Shown: positions 1 to 12,191, counted from the stretch's first letter. The stretch is DNA of 64,000 nucleotides from Yoonia maritima (GCF_003003285.1 NZ_PVTP01000008.1:62001-126000); one strand, 5' to 3'. The notes: generated by a model from the sequence alone, not told the origin. Numbers and translations are program-made.

Positions 1-1208
1 CGCTCGCGCTGTTGACGTTGGATCGCTATTTCGGGATGCATTTTTTCACCAATGACTTTGGTGGCAACCCGATGATGTATATCAACCTGATTTGGATTTG
101 GGGGCACCCAGAGGTTTATATTCTGATCATCCCAATTTTTGGTGTGATTTCCGAAGTCGTCGCGACCTTTTCCGGTAAGCCATTGTTTGGCTACAAGACG
201 ATGGTTTGGGCAACGGCTTGTATCATGGTGTTATCGTTCATTGTGTGGCTACACCATTTTTTCACGATGGGATCTGGGGCGAATGTGAACACCTTCTTTG
301 GCATCACCACGATGATCATCGCGGTGCCTACGGGGGTTAAAATCTTTAACTGGTTGTTCACCTTGTACAAAGGCCGCGTGCGCCTAGAGTTGCCGATGTA
401 TTGGACCATTGGGTTTTTGGTCACCTTTACCATTGGTGGCATGACGGGCGTTTTGCTGGCAGTGCCGCCGGTTGATTTCCAGTTGCATAATACTCTGTTT
501 CTGGTCGCGCATTTTCATAATGTGATTATCGGTGGCGTGGTGTTTGGCGTTTATGCTGCCGTCACTTATTGGTGGCCCAAAGCCTTTGGTTTCAAGCTGA
601 ACGATACATGAGGCAAACGTAGTTTTTGGTTCTGGTTCGTTGGCTTTTACTTTGCGTTCATGCCGCTTTACGCGCTGGGTCTGATGGGTGTGACGCGCCG
701 GATCAACCAATACCCTGATCCTGCATGGCAGCCCTATTTCATCATTGCCGCCTTTGGCGCTGTGCTGATCTTGCTAGGGATTTTGTCCACTTTCATCGGG
801 TTCTACGTGTCTGTGCGCGACCGCAAGGCGCTGGCCTGTGGCGGTGACCCGTGGAATGCACGGACGTTGGAGTGGGCGACGCAGTCACCGCCCGCGCCTT
901 ATAATTTTCCACAAGAAATACAGGTCCGTGGGCGTGATGAATTCTGGCGGATGAAGCAAGACGGGTTCGTTTGGTCGACCGCATATCAGCCGATCCACAT
1001 GCCCAAAGGCACGGCCACTGGTGTGTATATTGCGGGTTTTGCGCTGGTGTTTGGCTTTGCAATGGTCTGGTACATCTGGTGGCTGGCGACCCTTAGCTTT
1101 GTTGCGATGATCGCAATCGGGATCGGCCACACGTTCAACTATAACCGCGATTATTACATCCCCGTCCAAGACGTGGTGGCAACCGAAGCGAAAGGAGCGG
1201 TGGCATGA
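1..1208 (+). pseudogene. cyoB: Cytochrome bo-type ubiquinol oxidase subunit I, 3' part, interrupted by in-frame TGA
   Basis: This is the C-terminal portion (about 400 codons) of the heme-copper quinol oxidase catalytic subunit; the 5' end lies before the window. Visible family motifs are WGHPEVY (CuB His and cross-linked Tyr), HHFF (two CuB His) and HFHN (heme ligands), followed by the conserved tail with GDPWNARTLEWATQSPP. At 609-611 the codon is TGA where the family has Trp (FKLND-T-W-GKR), and the same frame continues without any shift to the stop at 1206-1208. A full-length product therefore needs readthrough, or the base is a sequencing error. The 3' part has no obvious own start with a ribosome binding site. 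The stop overlaps the cyoC start (ATGA), so it is the normal operon position. The family identity is certain; whether the gene is functional is open. Confidence 0.85.
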
Positions 1209-1828
1209 CCCCATTGGACAGCACGCAGTTAGCGCCGGTGATGGTCGTGAATGACCACGACCATGGCGCAGATCATGACAGCCCGACACAGATCGGTTTT
1301 TGGATTTACCTCATGAGCGATTGCATCATCTTTGGTGCGTTGTTTGCCACCTATGCCGTTCTGGGCGGTCGTTACGCAGGGGGACCGGGGCCGCTCGATT
1401 TGTTCGAGCCAGAGTTCGTCGCGGTTGAGACAGCGTTGTTGCTGTTTTCATCTGTGACCTTTGGCTTAGCGATGTTGCAGGCGGTCAAGGGCAACCTGAA
1501 TCGTACGCTTGTCTGGTTGGCGGTGACCGGGGTTTTGGGTGCCGGGTTTATCGGCATGGAACTGTACGAGTTTCGGCATCTGATCCACATCGGTGCGGGT
1601 CCTGATCGGTCTGCATTTTTATCAGCGTTCTTTGCGTTGGTGGGCACACACGGGCTTCATGTGACGGGCGGGATCATTTGGCTTGTGACGCTGATGGTGC
1701 AAATCAAAATGCACGGTCTGATCGACGCAAACATGCGCCGTTTGGCAACGTTGTCGATGTTCTGGCACTTTCTTGATCTGATTTGGATCGGTGTGTTTTC
1801 CTTTGTTTATCTTGTGAGGTTGGTGTGA
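1205..1828 (+). CDS. cyoC: Cytochrome bo ubiquinol oxidase subunit III
   Basis: A 207-residue membrane protein with five predicted hydrophobic helices, the standard length and topology for CyoC. The His/Asp-rich N-terminus (NDHDHGADHD) precedes the first helix (GFWIYLMSDCIIFGALFATY), and GTHGLHVTGG is the conserved loop motif of heme-copper oxidase subunit III. It forms part of the proton-pumping quinol oxidase in the inner membrane and stabilises subunit I. It starts in an ATGA overlap with cyoB and ends in a TGATG overlap with cyoD, so it is translationally coupled to both. If the TGA in cyoB is real, the oxidase encoded here would lack an intact catalytic subunit although this gene is intact. 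Confidence 0.95.
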   Translation: MTPLDSTQLAPVMVVNDHDHGADHDSPTQIGFWIYLMSDCIIFGALFATYAVLGGRYAGGPGPLDLFEPEFVAVETALLLFSSVTFGLAMLQAVKGNLNRTLVWLAVTGVLGAGFIGMELYEFRHLIHIGAGPDRSAFLSAFFALVGTHGLHVTGGIIWLVTLMVQIKMHGLIDANMRRLATLSMFWHFLDLIWIGVFSFVYLVRLV

Positions 1829-2211
1829 TGCTTGCAAAAACACATAATGCACATGGCGCGGCTAAAGATCACGGTACGATGGCGCAGTTGATGATCGGCT
1901 TTGCGCTTGCCGCGCTTTTGACCATCATCCCGTTCCTCTTGATCATCGCCGAGGTCGAGATAGCCCGCACCACGTTGATCGGGATCATCATGGGCCTTGG
2001 GGCGGTGCAGATTGTCGTGCATTTGGTATATTTCTTGCATGTGAACCGCAGCGCAGAGGAGGGCTGGACCCTGTTTGCGTCGATCTTTGCGGTTTTGATC
2101 TTGGTGATTGTTCTTGCTGGGTCGCTTTGGGTGATGCGCAACATGAATGAAAACATGATGCCAATGCACGATATGGACCACATGACATCGCTGCAGTCGC
2201 AGCAGGGTTAA
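1828..2211 (+). CDS. cyoD: Cytochrome bo ubiquinol oxidase subunit IV
   Basis: A 127-residue protein with three hydrophobic segments (from about residues 20, 50 and 85), typical of CyoD. The conserved stretch IVVHLVYFLHVN in the second helix region is diagnostic of this family. CyoD assists assembly of the CuB site and of the quinol oxidase complex. The ATG at 1828 is used because it overlaps the cyoC stop (TGATG); an upstream in-frame ATG lies inside cyoC and is not needed. The C-terminus is Met/His-rich (MNENMMPMHDMDHM), which may be metal-binding, but that is only a composition argument. A strong hairpin follows the stop codon. Confidence 0.93.
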   Translation: MLAKTHNAHGAAKDHGTMAQLMIGFALAALLTIIPFLLIIAEVEIARTTLIGIIMGLGAVQIVVHLVYFLHVNRSAEEGWTLFASIFAVLILVIVLAGSLWVMRNMNENMMPMHDMDHMTSLQSQQG

Positions 2212-2216
2212 TCCTA

Positions 2217-2240
2217 ACCGGGGCCAAATCCGGCCCCGGT
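2217..2240 (+). terminator. Hairpin between cyoD and SURF1 gene
   Basis: A perfect 9-bp inverted repeat (ACCGGGGCC and GGCCCCGGT) around a 6-nt loop lies just after the cyoD stop. There is no long T run after it (TTCTTG), so it may be an attenuator or mRNA-stabilising hairpin inside the operon rather than a full terminator. Confidence 0.55.
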
Positions 2241-2258
2241 TCTTGCCGGAGAAATTCT

Positions 2259-2999
2259 ATGCCGCTTTCGATCCGCTGGCCGCGGTTTATTTTCGTCAGT
2301 CTTGTTGCGTTGGTTGGTATCGCCGGGTTTTCGTCGCTTGGCGTTTGGCAGATTCAGCGCCTTTACTGGAAACGTGATCTGATAGAACAGGTGGATACCC
2401 GTATCCATGCCGTCCCCATTCCGGCTCCGGGACCTGCAGGTTGGTCTGAACAAGACGCCTATCGGCGGGTTACTGTGACTGGTCGGTTTTTGCACGACGA
2501 AGACGTGTTGATTTATACGCCCTCTGATTACGGGCCAGCGGATTGGGTGCTGACGCCGTTGGTGACCGATACCGGAATGATTATCATGGTGAACAGGGGC
2601 GTTGTGCCTGACACGCGGGCGCGGGCTGGCGAATATGCGCGTGATGATGGGACAGTGACGGTGACCGGGTTACTGCGTGTGTCAGAGGACAAGGGCTGGC
2701 TGTTTTCGCGCGAAAACGATCCCGCGAATGGGCATTGGTATCGGCGCGATATTGGATCGATTACGACTGCAATGGGCTATGACAATGCCGCCCCATATTT
2801 CGTGGATCAAGAACTAGGCGCTGCGGCGGGTTGGCCGCGCGGGGGGCAAACTGTCGTTCAATTTAGGAACGCACATCTAAGCTATGCACTGACATGGTTT
2901 GCTTTGGCAGGCGTTGTATTTGCTGGTTATGTGCTGGTTTTGTGGGGTCACCGGACCGCAAAGGTCTGCGTTGCACCAGCCGTGGATCATCACGCCTAG
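2259..2999 (+). CDS. SURF1 family cytochrome oxidase biogenesis protein
   Basis: A 246-residue protein with an N-terminal membrane helix (about residues 10-30, ending GVWQIQRLYWK), a periplasmic domain and a C-terminal helix (about residues 205-228), the SURF1/Shy1 topology. The motif GxWQxxRxxWK after helix 1, NRGVVP and the late YALTWFALAG segment are family signatures. SURF1 proteins help insert heme into heme-copper oxidases. In many alphaproteobacteria a SURF1 gene closes the cyo operon, and this position fits. The ATG at 2259 has an upstream GGAGAA ribosome binding site. Confidence 0.9.
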   Translation: MPLSIRWPRFIFVSLVALVGIAGFSSLGVWQIQRLYWKRDLIEQVDTRIHAVPIPAPGPAGWSEQDAYRRVTVTGRFLHDEDVLIYTPSDYGPADWVLTPLVTDTGMIIMVNRGVVPDTRARAGEYARDDGTVTVTGLLRVSEDKGWLFSRENDPANGHWYRRDIGSITTAMGYDNAAPYFVDQELGAAAGWPRGGQTVVQFRNAHLSYALTWFALAGVVFAGYVLVLWGHRTAKVCVAPAVDHHA

Positions 3000-3215
3000 C
3001 AGACTGGTCGCGCGCAAAATGACTTTGCAGCAGAAACCGACAAAAACAGTGGTGGCGTTCAATACCTGCTGATTTGGTTCAGTTATGTGGCGAGACATAT
3101 GCCCGGCGTGCACCGTTACGCCGGCCGTCGCTTAGCCAGCCGTGTGATTGCGTCCCTCGTGGTCAGGATATGCCAGCAAACAGATCCACAAACCAACCAA
3201 AAGGTTTTGACCACC

Positions 3216-5315
3216 GTGACCACACACGCACCCATCCGGCACCCGCGCGGCCGCCGGCTTTCCGCTCTTCTTTCTAGCTGCGCTATTTTTAGCGTCTTTT
3301 GTGCCGTCTCAGCTGTCGCACAGGATACGCCATATCCGCTGGGTCAGATTGTTTTGGATGCCGATGACGACGATAGCGGCAGTATTGTTAGCAGCCAAAC
3401 AAGTGCCGGATCAAAGCTATCTGGCGATGTGTTGGATACCGCGGCCAGCGTTTCGGTCATTACCCAGCAGGAAATCACGCAGCGCGGTGCGAAGTCAGTG
3501 CAAGAAGTTTTGCAGTATACATCTGGTGTTGTGACGAGCTTTTACGGGGCTGATGACCGTTTTGATTATTTCCGTATTCGCGGGTTTGACGCCTATGCCT
3601 ATCGTGATGGGCTGTATCTGGGTGACCCGTTTGGTGGCGTCCGCGAAGAACCCTATGCATTTGAACGCGTCGAAGTTCTGAAAGGGGCGAACTCTGCTGC
3701 GTTGGGTGTGTCTGATCCAGGTGGGGCTGTGAACTATGTCACGAAAACACCCAAAGATCACCGTTTCGGTGACGCTTATTTGACGGCGGGTTCCTTTAAC
3801 CGGGTTGAGGCAGGTGTAGATTTTGGCGACACGTTGAACGAACAGGGCACATTGTCCTACCGGTTAACGGGCAAAGTCGTCGATGCCGAACGAGAGTATG
3901 ACTATTCTCAAGACGACGAAACATTTGTCATGGGTGGCGTAACTTGGGCGCCGACGGATGCGACTAGCCTGACGTTTGTTGTTGATTATCTGAACAAAGA
4001 CAGCGTGCCGGGAAGCGGTGGGCATCCGGTGGGTGTGGATCTTGATCCATCAACCTTTTTGGGTGAACCCGATTTTAATTATCGCGGTACTGATCGGACC
4101 ACAGCAAGCCTGCTGTTCGAACATGACTTTGATGGCGGGTTCAGCCTGCATTCTACACATCGTTTCAGCGCGACAGAAACTGACTTTGGCTATGCTTATG
4201 TGGCTGGCACCGATGCAGGCGGTGGCACAATGGCCGATCGTTATTTCTTTGCGAATGATTATACGGCTGACGAATACGTTGGTGATGTGAACGTGCAGCT
4301 TGATCGCGATTTCGGCACCGTCCAAAGCCGTAGCGTTGTGGGTATTGAACGTCGCACATCGGATGTCGACAATACCAGCTATTGGGCTTTGGCACCCGAT
4401 ATCGACTGGACTGATCCAGTTTACACGGGCGGCATTGATCTAAGCACATTGACGCCTTACGCGGCCACCCAAACAGAGATCGAAGCGCACGCGATTTATC
4501 TGCAAGAAGAACTAACCTTTGCAGATAAATTCATCGCCCAACTGGGGCTACGTCAGGACTGGATTGATGTTGAGCAAGTCAATGCTTTGTCTGATACAGT
4601 CACCGAAGGCGATTTTGAGGAAACAAGCAAACGGTTTGGTCTGACTTATCGCGCGACACCGGGGATGTCGGTTTACGGCAGCTATGCTGAATCCTTTGTG
4701 GCAGATAGTCTTGGTGTGGAACCCGAACGCGGCGAACAGTACGAACTGGGCGTAAAGTATCGGCCACAAAATGGTCGCGCGCTTTATACCGCTTCGATTT
4801 ATGATCTGACCAAAAATAACATCACACGTACCGACCCGATCACTAGCATGCCGGAAACAATCGGCGAAGTGCGGGTACGTGGTCTTGATCTAGAAGCAAA
4901 AGCAGAATTGTCGGATACGATTAGTCTGACCGCATCTTATTCATTGATGGACAGTGAAATCGTTGAAAATGGGACCAGTGGGAACGAAGGGAATGCACTG
5001 TCGTTCGTGCCAGAGCAAACCATGTCTGTTTGGGCGCGCTATCAGTTGGCCGGTGCGGGATCGCGCGGTGATATGACCTTTGGCTTGGGCGCGCATTACG
5101 ATGGGGCGTATTGGATGGACGACGGGAACACGTTGAAATCTGATCCGGCCGTTATCTTTGACGCGGCTGTGACGTATGCGGTTAACGACAGTACCAGTCT
5201 TGCAGTCAACGTCGCGAACTTGTTCGACGAACGCTATGTGGCTTATGGCGGGTTTGGGTCTGACTACTACAATACAGAACGCGTGATTAACGCGACTTTG
5301 CGCCGTAGCTGGTAA
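3216..5315 (+). CDS. TonB-dependent siderophore receptor
   Basis: A 699-residue outer membrane receptor. The proposed GTG start at 3216 has an AAGG site 12 nt upstream and gives a clean signal peptide: Arg-rich n-region, hydrophobic segment, then cleavage after AVA near residue 36. An upstream start at 3087 would add a non-signal-like 43-residue extension. The plug domain shows SVSVITQQEI, RGFD, ERVEVLKG and DPGGAVNYVTK, and the barrel ends NLFDERYVAYGG to a C-terminal aromatic-Arg-Ser-Trp, a BamA-recognised end. The pattern matches FhuA/FpvA-type ferric siderophore receptors (TIGR01783-like). The ligand cannot be told. The convergent AraC regulator downstream is a common partner for such receptors. 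Confidence 0.9.
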   Translation: MTTHAPIRHPRGRRLSALLSSCAIFSVFCAVSAVAQDTPYPLGQIVLDADDDDSGSIVSSQTSAGSKLSGDVLDTAASVSVITQQEITQRGAKSVQEVLQYTSGVVTSFYGADDRFDYFRIRGFDAYAYRDGLYLGDPFGGVREEPYAFERVEVLKGANSAALGVSDPGGAVNYVTKTPKDHRFGDAYLTAGSFNRVEAGVDFGDTLNEQGTLSYRLTGKVVDAEREYDYSQDDETFVMGGVTWAPTDATSLTFVVDYLNKDSVPGSGGHPVGVDLDPSTFLGEPDFNYRGTDRTTASLLFEHDFDGGFSLHSTHRFSATETDFGYAYVAGTDAGGGTMADRYFFANDYTADEYVGDVNVQLDRDFGTVQSRSVVGIERRTSDVDNTSYWALAPDIDWTDPVYTGGIDLSTLTPYAATQTEIEAHAIYLQEELTFADKFIAQLGLRQDWIDVEQVNALSDTVTEGDFEETSKRFGLTYRATPGMSVYGSYAESFVADSLGVEPERGEQYELGVKYRPQNGRALYTASIYDLTKNNITRTDPITSMPETIGEVRVRGLDLEAKAELSDTISLTASYSLMDSEIVENGTSGNEGNALSFVPEQTMSVWARYQLAGAGSRGDMTFGLGAHYDGAYWMDDGNTLKSDPAVIFDAAVTYAVNDSTSLAVNVANLFDERYVAYGGFGSDYYNTERVINATLRRSW

Positions 5316-5330
5316 GCGCGGCGTTATAGG

Positions 5331-5354
5331 CCGTCCGCGTTTTGGCGCGGGCGG
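5331..5354 (+). terminator. Terminator-like hairpin between receptor and AraC gene
   Basis: CCGTCCGCG and CGCGGGCGG pair with one G-T wobble around a TTTTGG loop, between two convergent genes, so it can serve both directions. TTTGG follows on the plus strand. Confidence 0.55.
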
Positions 5355-5361
5355 TTTGGTA

Positions 5362-6279
5362 TTAGGGCAGGGCGGTGATATGCCGTCGCCGCCAAGCAGC
5401 AGGCGTTTCGCCTGAAATCTGACGAAACACGCGGGTCAGGTGCGCTTGATCTGAAAAACCAAGCCGGGCGGCGATATCGGATATGCTTAGCCCGGTTTCC
5501 AACAGCAGTTGGCAGGCAAGTTCAATCCGCTTGTGGCGTTGCCACTGCACAGGAGGCATCCCAGTTGTGGTTTTGAACGCGTGGGCAAACCAGCTTTCTG
5601 ATAGTCCTACCATTTGTGACATATCGGCGACGCTAAGCCGGGCATCGGGTGCGCTATCGAACCGTGCTGTCAGGCGCTGCATTTGCGCTGGGGTCAGGCC
5701 GCCTTGGGCACCGTAAGATGTATCACATTTTAAATCCAGCAATCCGGTCAAAATGCTGATTGCGAGGCTTTCTGCGTAAAGGGGATGATGATTTTGATGA
5801 TCAAGCTCTGTCGCCAAAAGCTGCCCAAGTCCCAAAAGCGGTTCGCTTGCCGCATGTTCAACGGGTTGACGCAGCGCGGCCCATGTTTGTTGGCGGCCCA
5901 AAGCGGGCACAAATTTATCCAAAAGCCAGCTTTCTGCGAAATGCAAATCAAGGTGTGAAAACCGATGTTCTGATGTGAAACGCGTCCAGATCGGCATTCC
6001 GGCGGGGACATATGTCGCCCGCAAAAGAGGCCGCGCCGCCGATTGGTTCACATCAGGGGTATCCGCAATAAGAACGTGCGAAGAAATGTCTTCAAAGAAG
6101 ATCATGATGCGCGGATCGGGCGCAAGGTAATATCCGCGGGCATTTGATTGCGCCTGCGCGCGCCAATGTACGGCAATAAATCCCTCATATGACTGCCAAA
6201 CCACCGGCGCGGTGCGCTCGATGCCTTCGACTTGTGTGGTCATGGAATGAAAAAAGCCCATCAAGTCTACCCGTATCAT
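5362..6279 (-). CDS. AraC family transcriptional regulator
   Basis: A 305-residue regulator with a C-terminal AraC-type double helix-turn-helix (about residues 210-300): LSVADMSQMVGLSESWFAHAFK for the first, and LSISDIAARLGFSDQAHLTRVFR for the second, with PAAWRR at the end. The N-terminal about 200 residues are variable and probably sense a ligand. It is convergent with the TonB-dependent siderophore receptor. This pairing is typical of AraC regulators that activate receptor genes when the ferric siderophore is present; the target here is inferred from neighbourhood only. The start is uncertain: in-frame ATGs at 6261 and 6243 are alternatives, and no start has a strong ribosome binding site. 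Confidence 0.88.
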   Translation of the reverse strand: MIRVDLMGFFHSMTTQVEGIERTAPVVWQSYEGFIAVHWRAQAQSNARGYYLAPDPRIMIFFEDISSHVLIADTPDVNQSAARPLLRATYVPAGMPIWTRFTSEHRFSHLDLHFAESWLLDKFVPALGRQQTWAALRQPVEHAASEPLLGLGQLLATELDHQNHHPLYAESLAISILTGLLDLKCDTSYGAQGGLTPAQMQRLTARFDSAPDARLSVADMSQMVGLSESWFAHAFKTTTGMPPVQWQRHKRIELACQLLLETGLSISDIAARLGFSDQAHLTRVFRQISGETPAAWRRRHITALP

Positions 6280-6501
6280 TGTAGATTGGATATTCGCCCT
6301 GACACCGGGCGGACCCCGATTGCCGTAGTTATTCAGCCGCTGTTTTAGATTTTTACGTCAAAGACGGCCCTGAATTTCAGATGAAAATTATATAAAAATA
6401 GTCAGGTATTCAAGCTGCATTGTTTTAGGCGTGCTGGACGGTGACCCGATGTTTTTTGGGGCAGTTGAGGCAAAGCAGGCTCTACCTCAACTTAAACCTC
6501 G

Positions 6502-7164
6502 TTAGCCAAGATGCTGCGCAAAAAATTCCTGTGTACGTTTGTGGGCTTGTTCGGCTGCGTCATGGTCGTAGTCGGCTGGTCTTGCGTCGTTGGCAAAGGC
6601 GTGGCCAGCGCCTTCGTAGCTGTGTACTTCCATCTGAGGGAAGTATGCGCGGGCTGCGTCAAGCATTTCGGCGGGGACGTGGCTATCGTCGGCGCCCCAG
6701 TGCCCTTGGACTGGCACCTGAAGCGGCGCGATTTGATAGCTAGGTAGGCGCGTGCCGTAGAACGCAACCGAAGCCGCGACATCAAGGATTTGCGCCGCGC
6801 GAATGGCCAGACCACCGCCCCAGCAAAAACCGATTACGCCAACTTTACCGCCCTTCACCTTCAGCGCCTGAACGGCAGCATCGACGTCTTTCATTGTCGT
6901 ATCAAGTTTTGCAGCAAGCATCAGATCGCGCCCCCGCAGAGCTTCGGCAAATGGAATAACTGCGCCCTTTTGTTGACGATCAAACAACGCCGGAATGGCA
7001 ACGTCATAGCCCAGCTTGGCATAGCGGTCCGCGACGCCCTTTAGCTGGTCGGTAATGCCAAAGATTTCCTGCAAAATCACGATACCGCCCCGGCGCGTGC
7101 CCTGTGCCTCGGCCATCCAGCAATCAAGCGTATGGCCATCCCCGGCCGTAAGTGTCGTCATCAT
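6502..7164 (-). CDS. Dienelactone hydrolase family protein
   Basis: A 220-residue alpha/beta hydrolase of the dienelactone hydrolase (DLH) family. The nucleophile motif GFCWGGG places the catalytic Cys at about residue 114, the acid Asp is in GADDSH (about 159) and the His in GAGHAF (about 188). These proteins hydrolyse dienelactones or related carboxymethylene lactones in the cytoplasm, but many family members have other ester substrates. The start at 7164 (Met-Met-Thr-Thr) follows an AAGGAT site; the longer reading frame from 7227 has no ribosome binding site. It lies next to a TAXI-TRAP and LigI-like cluster on the same strand, so a role in aromatic or lactone catabolism is plausible but unproven. 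Confidence 0.9.
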   Translation of the reverse strand: MMTTLTAGDGHTLDCWMAEAQGTRRGGIVILQEIFGITDQLKGVADRYAKLGYDVAIPALFDRQQKGAVIPFAEALRGRDLMLAAKLDTTMKDVDAAVQALKVKGGKVGVIGFCWGGGLAIRAAQILDVAASVAFYGTRLPSYQIAPLQVPVQGHWGADDSHVPAEMLDAARAYFPQMEVHSYEGAGHAFANDARPADYDHDAAEQAHKRTQEFFAQHLG

Positions 7165-7232
7165 GGTTTGATAATCCTTATAGAAATGAAGTGCCGTGAC
7201 CTGCCTCAGTGTTCTGAGACAGGCCAATGCGA

Positions 7233-8198
7233 TTACTCGCCGACCGGAACGCCAGCTTCTTCGTAAAAGCGGATTGCGCCGGGGTGGTATGGCGTGACGC
7301 TTGCCGGGGCCATGGCATCAAAGTTCGCACGGTTGAATGCGCCAAAGGATTGGCCAAGTGCTTCTTTGTTGGCGTGGATGACTTTGACCAGTTCATAAAC
7401 CATGTCGTCGTCCGCATCGGCGTTGGTCAGTAGCATCCAAGGAATGCTGACAAAATTCGCACCCCAGTTTTGCAGACCATTAATGTTTTCGTTTTGTGGC
7501 AGGGTCGCGATTGTGCCGCTTGGCAGAACCTCGGCTAGGGCCGCCGCTGCCTCATCGCCACTTTCCATCGATACATAGCACAGACCACCGCGGCTTTTCA
7601 GTTGAACGGCTGCTTGCTGACCAGCGCCAGCATTCAAACTAACCAGCGCAAGATCGACAAGCCCGTCACCCAACGCATTAATGCCCGCAACAAAGCTGGA
7701 GACTGGAACCTGTTCGAAATCGTCATAACCTAGACCGCCAGTCGCCAAGGCACCCTTGATGTAGAACGGAATGATTGTGGATGATGTGTATTCTGATGCG
7801 ATGCGCAAATCATTGCGCCCCTTCAGGTCAGCAACGGATTTCAGCCCCAAATCACAAGCCGCCATAATACCCGTGGTCAGCCCAAACATTTCCCCAACCA
7901 GACGCACATTCGGGTGCTCGCGGCTAAAGTTGCCAGTGCCAGTCAGGGCAAAACTAGCCTCAGCCCCGTTGGAATAACCAAAGTCGATCTCGCCCGAATT
8001 GAGCAAAGGCATATAGCCCACCAATGGCTGCGTGCGCACGGTAATACCATTGTCGTTTGCGACAACTGCAACGGCCTGACCAGAGTTATAGGCCAAAGAC
8101 CCCTGCGCCCCGGTTGCCATCGACACAACCTGCGCTGTCGCGGCACTGGCCAGCATCATCGCGCTTAGGCCGATGCCTGCAAAAGTAAGTCGTTTCAT
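7233..8198 (-). CDS. TAXI family TRAP transporter solute-binding protein
   Basis: A 321-residue periplasmic binding protein of the TAXI type (TRAP-associated extracytoplasmic immunogenic). It has a signal peptide (MKRLTFAGIGLSAMMLASAATAQ). The segment SMATGAQGSLAYNSGQAVA is the family's N-terminal signature, and WLLTNADADDD with VIHANKEAL near the end fits the TAXI C-terminal lobe. The start at 8198 has a GGAGG site 6 nt upstream; an ATG 15 nt earlier overlaps that site and is unlikely. It captures a substrate, usually a small carboxylate, for the fused TRAP permease encoded just upstream in the same direction. The substrate is not readable from sequence. Confidence 0.92.
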   Translation of the reverse strand: MKRLTFAGIGLSAMMLASAATAQVVSMATGAQGSLAYNSGQAVAVVANDNGITVRTQPLVGYMPLLNSGEIDFGYSNGAEASFALTGTGNFSREHPNVRLVGEMFGLTTGIMAACDLGLKSVADLKGRNDLRIASEYTSSTIIPFYIKGALATGGLGYDDFEQVPVSSFVAGINALGDGLVDLALVSLNAGAGQQAAVQLKSRGGLCYVSMESGDEAAAALAEVLPSGTIATLPQNENINGLQNWGANFVSIPWMLLTNADADDDMVYELVKVIHANKEALGQSFGAFNRANFDAMAPASVTPYHPGAIRFYEEAGVPVGE

Positions 8199-8227
8199 TT
8201 CGTATCCTCCCATGGATTGTTAATGTC

Positions 8228-11108
<2,881 letters not shown>

Positions 11109-11110
11109 CT

Positions 11111-11129
11111 ATTCATTTGAAAAATGGAT
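11111..11129. promoter_or_regulatory. Palindromic operator candidate 1 (LysR/ligI intergenic)
   Basis: ATTCATTT and AAATGGAT arms with a GAA centre, one mismatch. It sits between the divergent LysR and LigI-like genes, 33 bp centre to centre from a second palindrome of the same type. Paired sites spaced by about three helical turns fit LysR-type binding. Confidence 0.45.
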
Positions 11130-11144
11130 ATTCGTGTTCTAAAA

Positions 11145-11161
11145 CATCATTCAAAATGATG
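11145..11161. promoter_or_regulatory. Palindromic operator candidate 2 (LysR/ligI intergenic)
   Basis: A perfect dyad, CATCATT and AATGATG around CAA, ending 5 bp before the LysR GTG. Binding here could provide autorepression; this is inferred from position. Confidence 0.5.
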
Positions 11162-11166
11162 CTGAA

Positions 11167-12114
11167 GTGAAAATGCTTACAAATTTTGACCTCAACCTCC
11201 TCGTCGTGTTCCACGTTCTTCTCGAAGAGCGTAGCGTCACGCGGACAGGCGAACGGCTGGGCCGTACGCAATCAGCGATTTCGAATTCCCTAAAACGGCT
11301 GCGGGATCGGTTCGAAGACCCGCTTTTGGTGCGCACCCCCGACGGGCTTAGCCCGACACCGCGCGCAGCAGAACTTGCGCCGCTCGTCGCGCGGATCGTG
11401 CAAGACGTGAATATCTGCGTGACACCAAAGGCCGATTTCGACCCCGCCAGCGCCCAAGCCAGTTTTTCAATCGGTGCGCCCGACAGATTCAGCCTGCCTG
11501 TGTTCTTGCCGCTACTCAAACATCTGGGAAAGGTCGCGCCGGGCATCGTGGTTAACCTGCGGACAACCGACCGGGACTATGCGACGCGCCTGATCGAAGA
11601 CGGCGAAATTGACCTGGCCGTGGGTTGGATCGACGGCACGCCGCCACATCTGAAAAGCAGCTTCGCCTACGAAGACCAATTTGTCTGCCTATGCCGCCGG
11701 GATCATCCGCTTTTGGCAGAAACGGAACGGCCCAGCGTCGATGACATCCTCAAATACTCCCACCTTGTCGTAAGCTCGACCAGCGACCGCCGCGCCGCTT
11801 TTGATGCGGTGCTCGCAGAACACGGGGTCAAACGCACCATCGCAGCCACATTGATGAGCTTCACCATCGTGCCCGAACTGCTGTTGGAATCCGATCTGAT
11901 CGGGGTATTCACACACCGGGCCAGCGAATACTTCGCATCGAGATACGCTCTGGCAACGGTACCTGTCCCACTCGAAGTCGCGCCAATCGCCAACCACCTG
12001 ATCTGGCACTGCCGATTTGAAGAAGACCAAGCACACGCCTGGCTACGGCAACAAATCGAAATGGCATTCACCGGCAAAATGCGAGCCCCCGAAAAACCGC
12101 GGCGACGCAAATAG
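11167..12114 (+). CDS. LysR family transcriptional regulator
   Basis: A 315-residue regulator. The N-terminal helix-turn-helix (about residues 8-65) reads NFDLNLLVVFHVLLEERSVT, then GRTQSAISNSLKRLRDRF, a NodD/PcpR-type LysR domain. The effector-binding domain follows (about 95-300). It is transcribed away from the LigI-like/TRAP operon, the classic arrangement for a LysR activator of the neighbouring catabolic genes, and the 94-bp intergenic region has two palindromes. The start is GTG 11167 or ATG 11173; neither has a strong ribosome binding site. The C-terminus is basic (PEKPRRRK). Confidence 0.9.
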   Translation: MKMLTNFDLNLLVVFHVLLEERSVTRTGERLGRTQSAISNSLKRLRDRFEDPLLVRTPDGLSPTPRAAELAPLVARIVQDVNICVTPKADFDPASAQASFSIGAPDRFSLPVFLPLLKHLGKVAPGIVVNLRTTDRDYATRLIEDGEIDLAVGWIDGTPPHLKSSFAYEDQFVCLCRRDHPLLAETERPSVDDILKYSHLVVSSTSDRRAAFDAVLAEHGVKRTIAATLMSFTIVPELLLESDLIGVFTHRASEYFASRYALATVPVPLEVAPIANHLIWHCRFEEDQAHAWLRQQIEMAFTGKMRAPEKPRRRK

Positions 12115-12137
12115 TGCTGGGCCGTCGGGGTAAACGC

Positions 12138-12165
12138 AAAAGCCGCACCAGTTTGGCGCGGCTTT
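12138..12165. terminator. Bidirectional terminator between LysR gene and nqrF
   Basis: AAAGCCGC and GCGGCTTT arms (8 bp plus two inner G-C pairs after a mismatch), flanked by A's on one side and T's on the other, between convergent genes. This is the standard form of a shared intrinsic terminator. Confidence 0.75.
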
Positions 12166-12191
12166 GATAAGCGTTTGATCGGACTTCGGGC

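Noticed and set aside
3087..3215. Longer TonB receptor start
   Set aside because: The extra residues destroy the signal peptide layout, while the GTG at 3216 has a binding site and a standard signal sequence.
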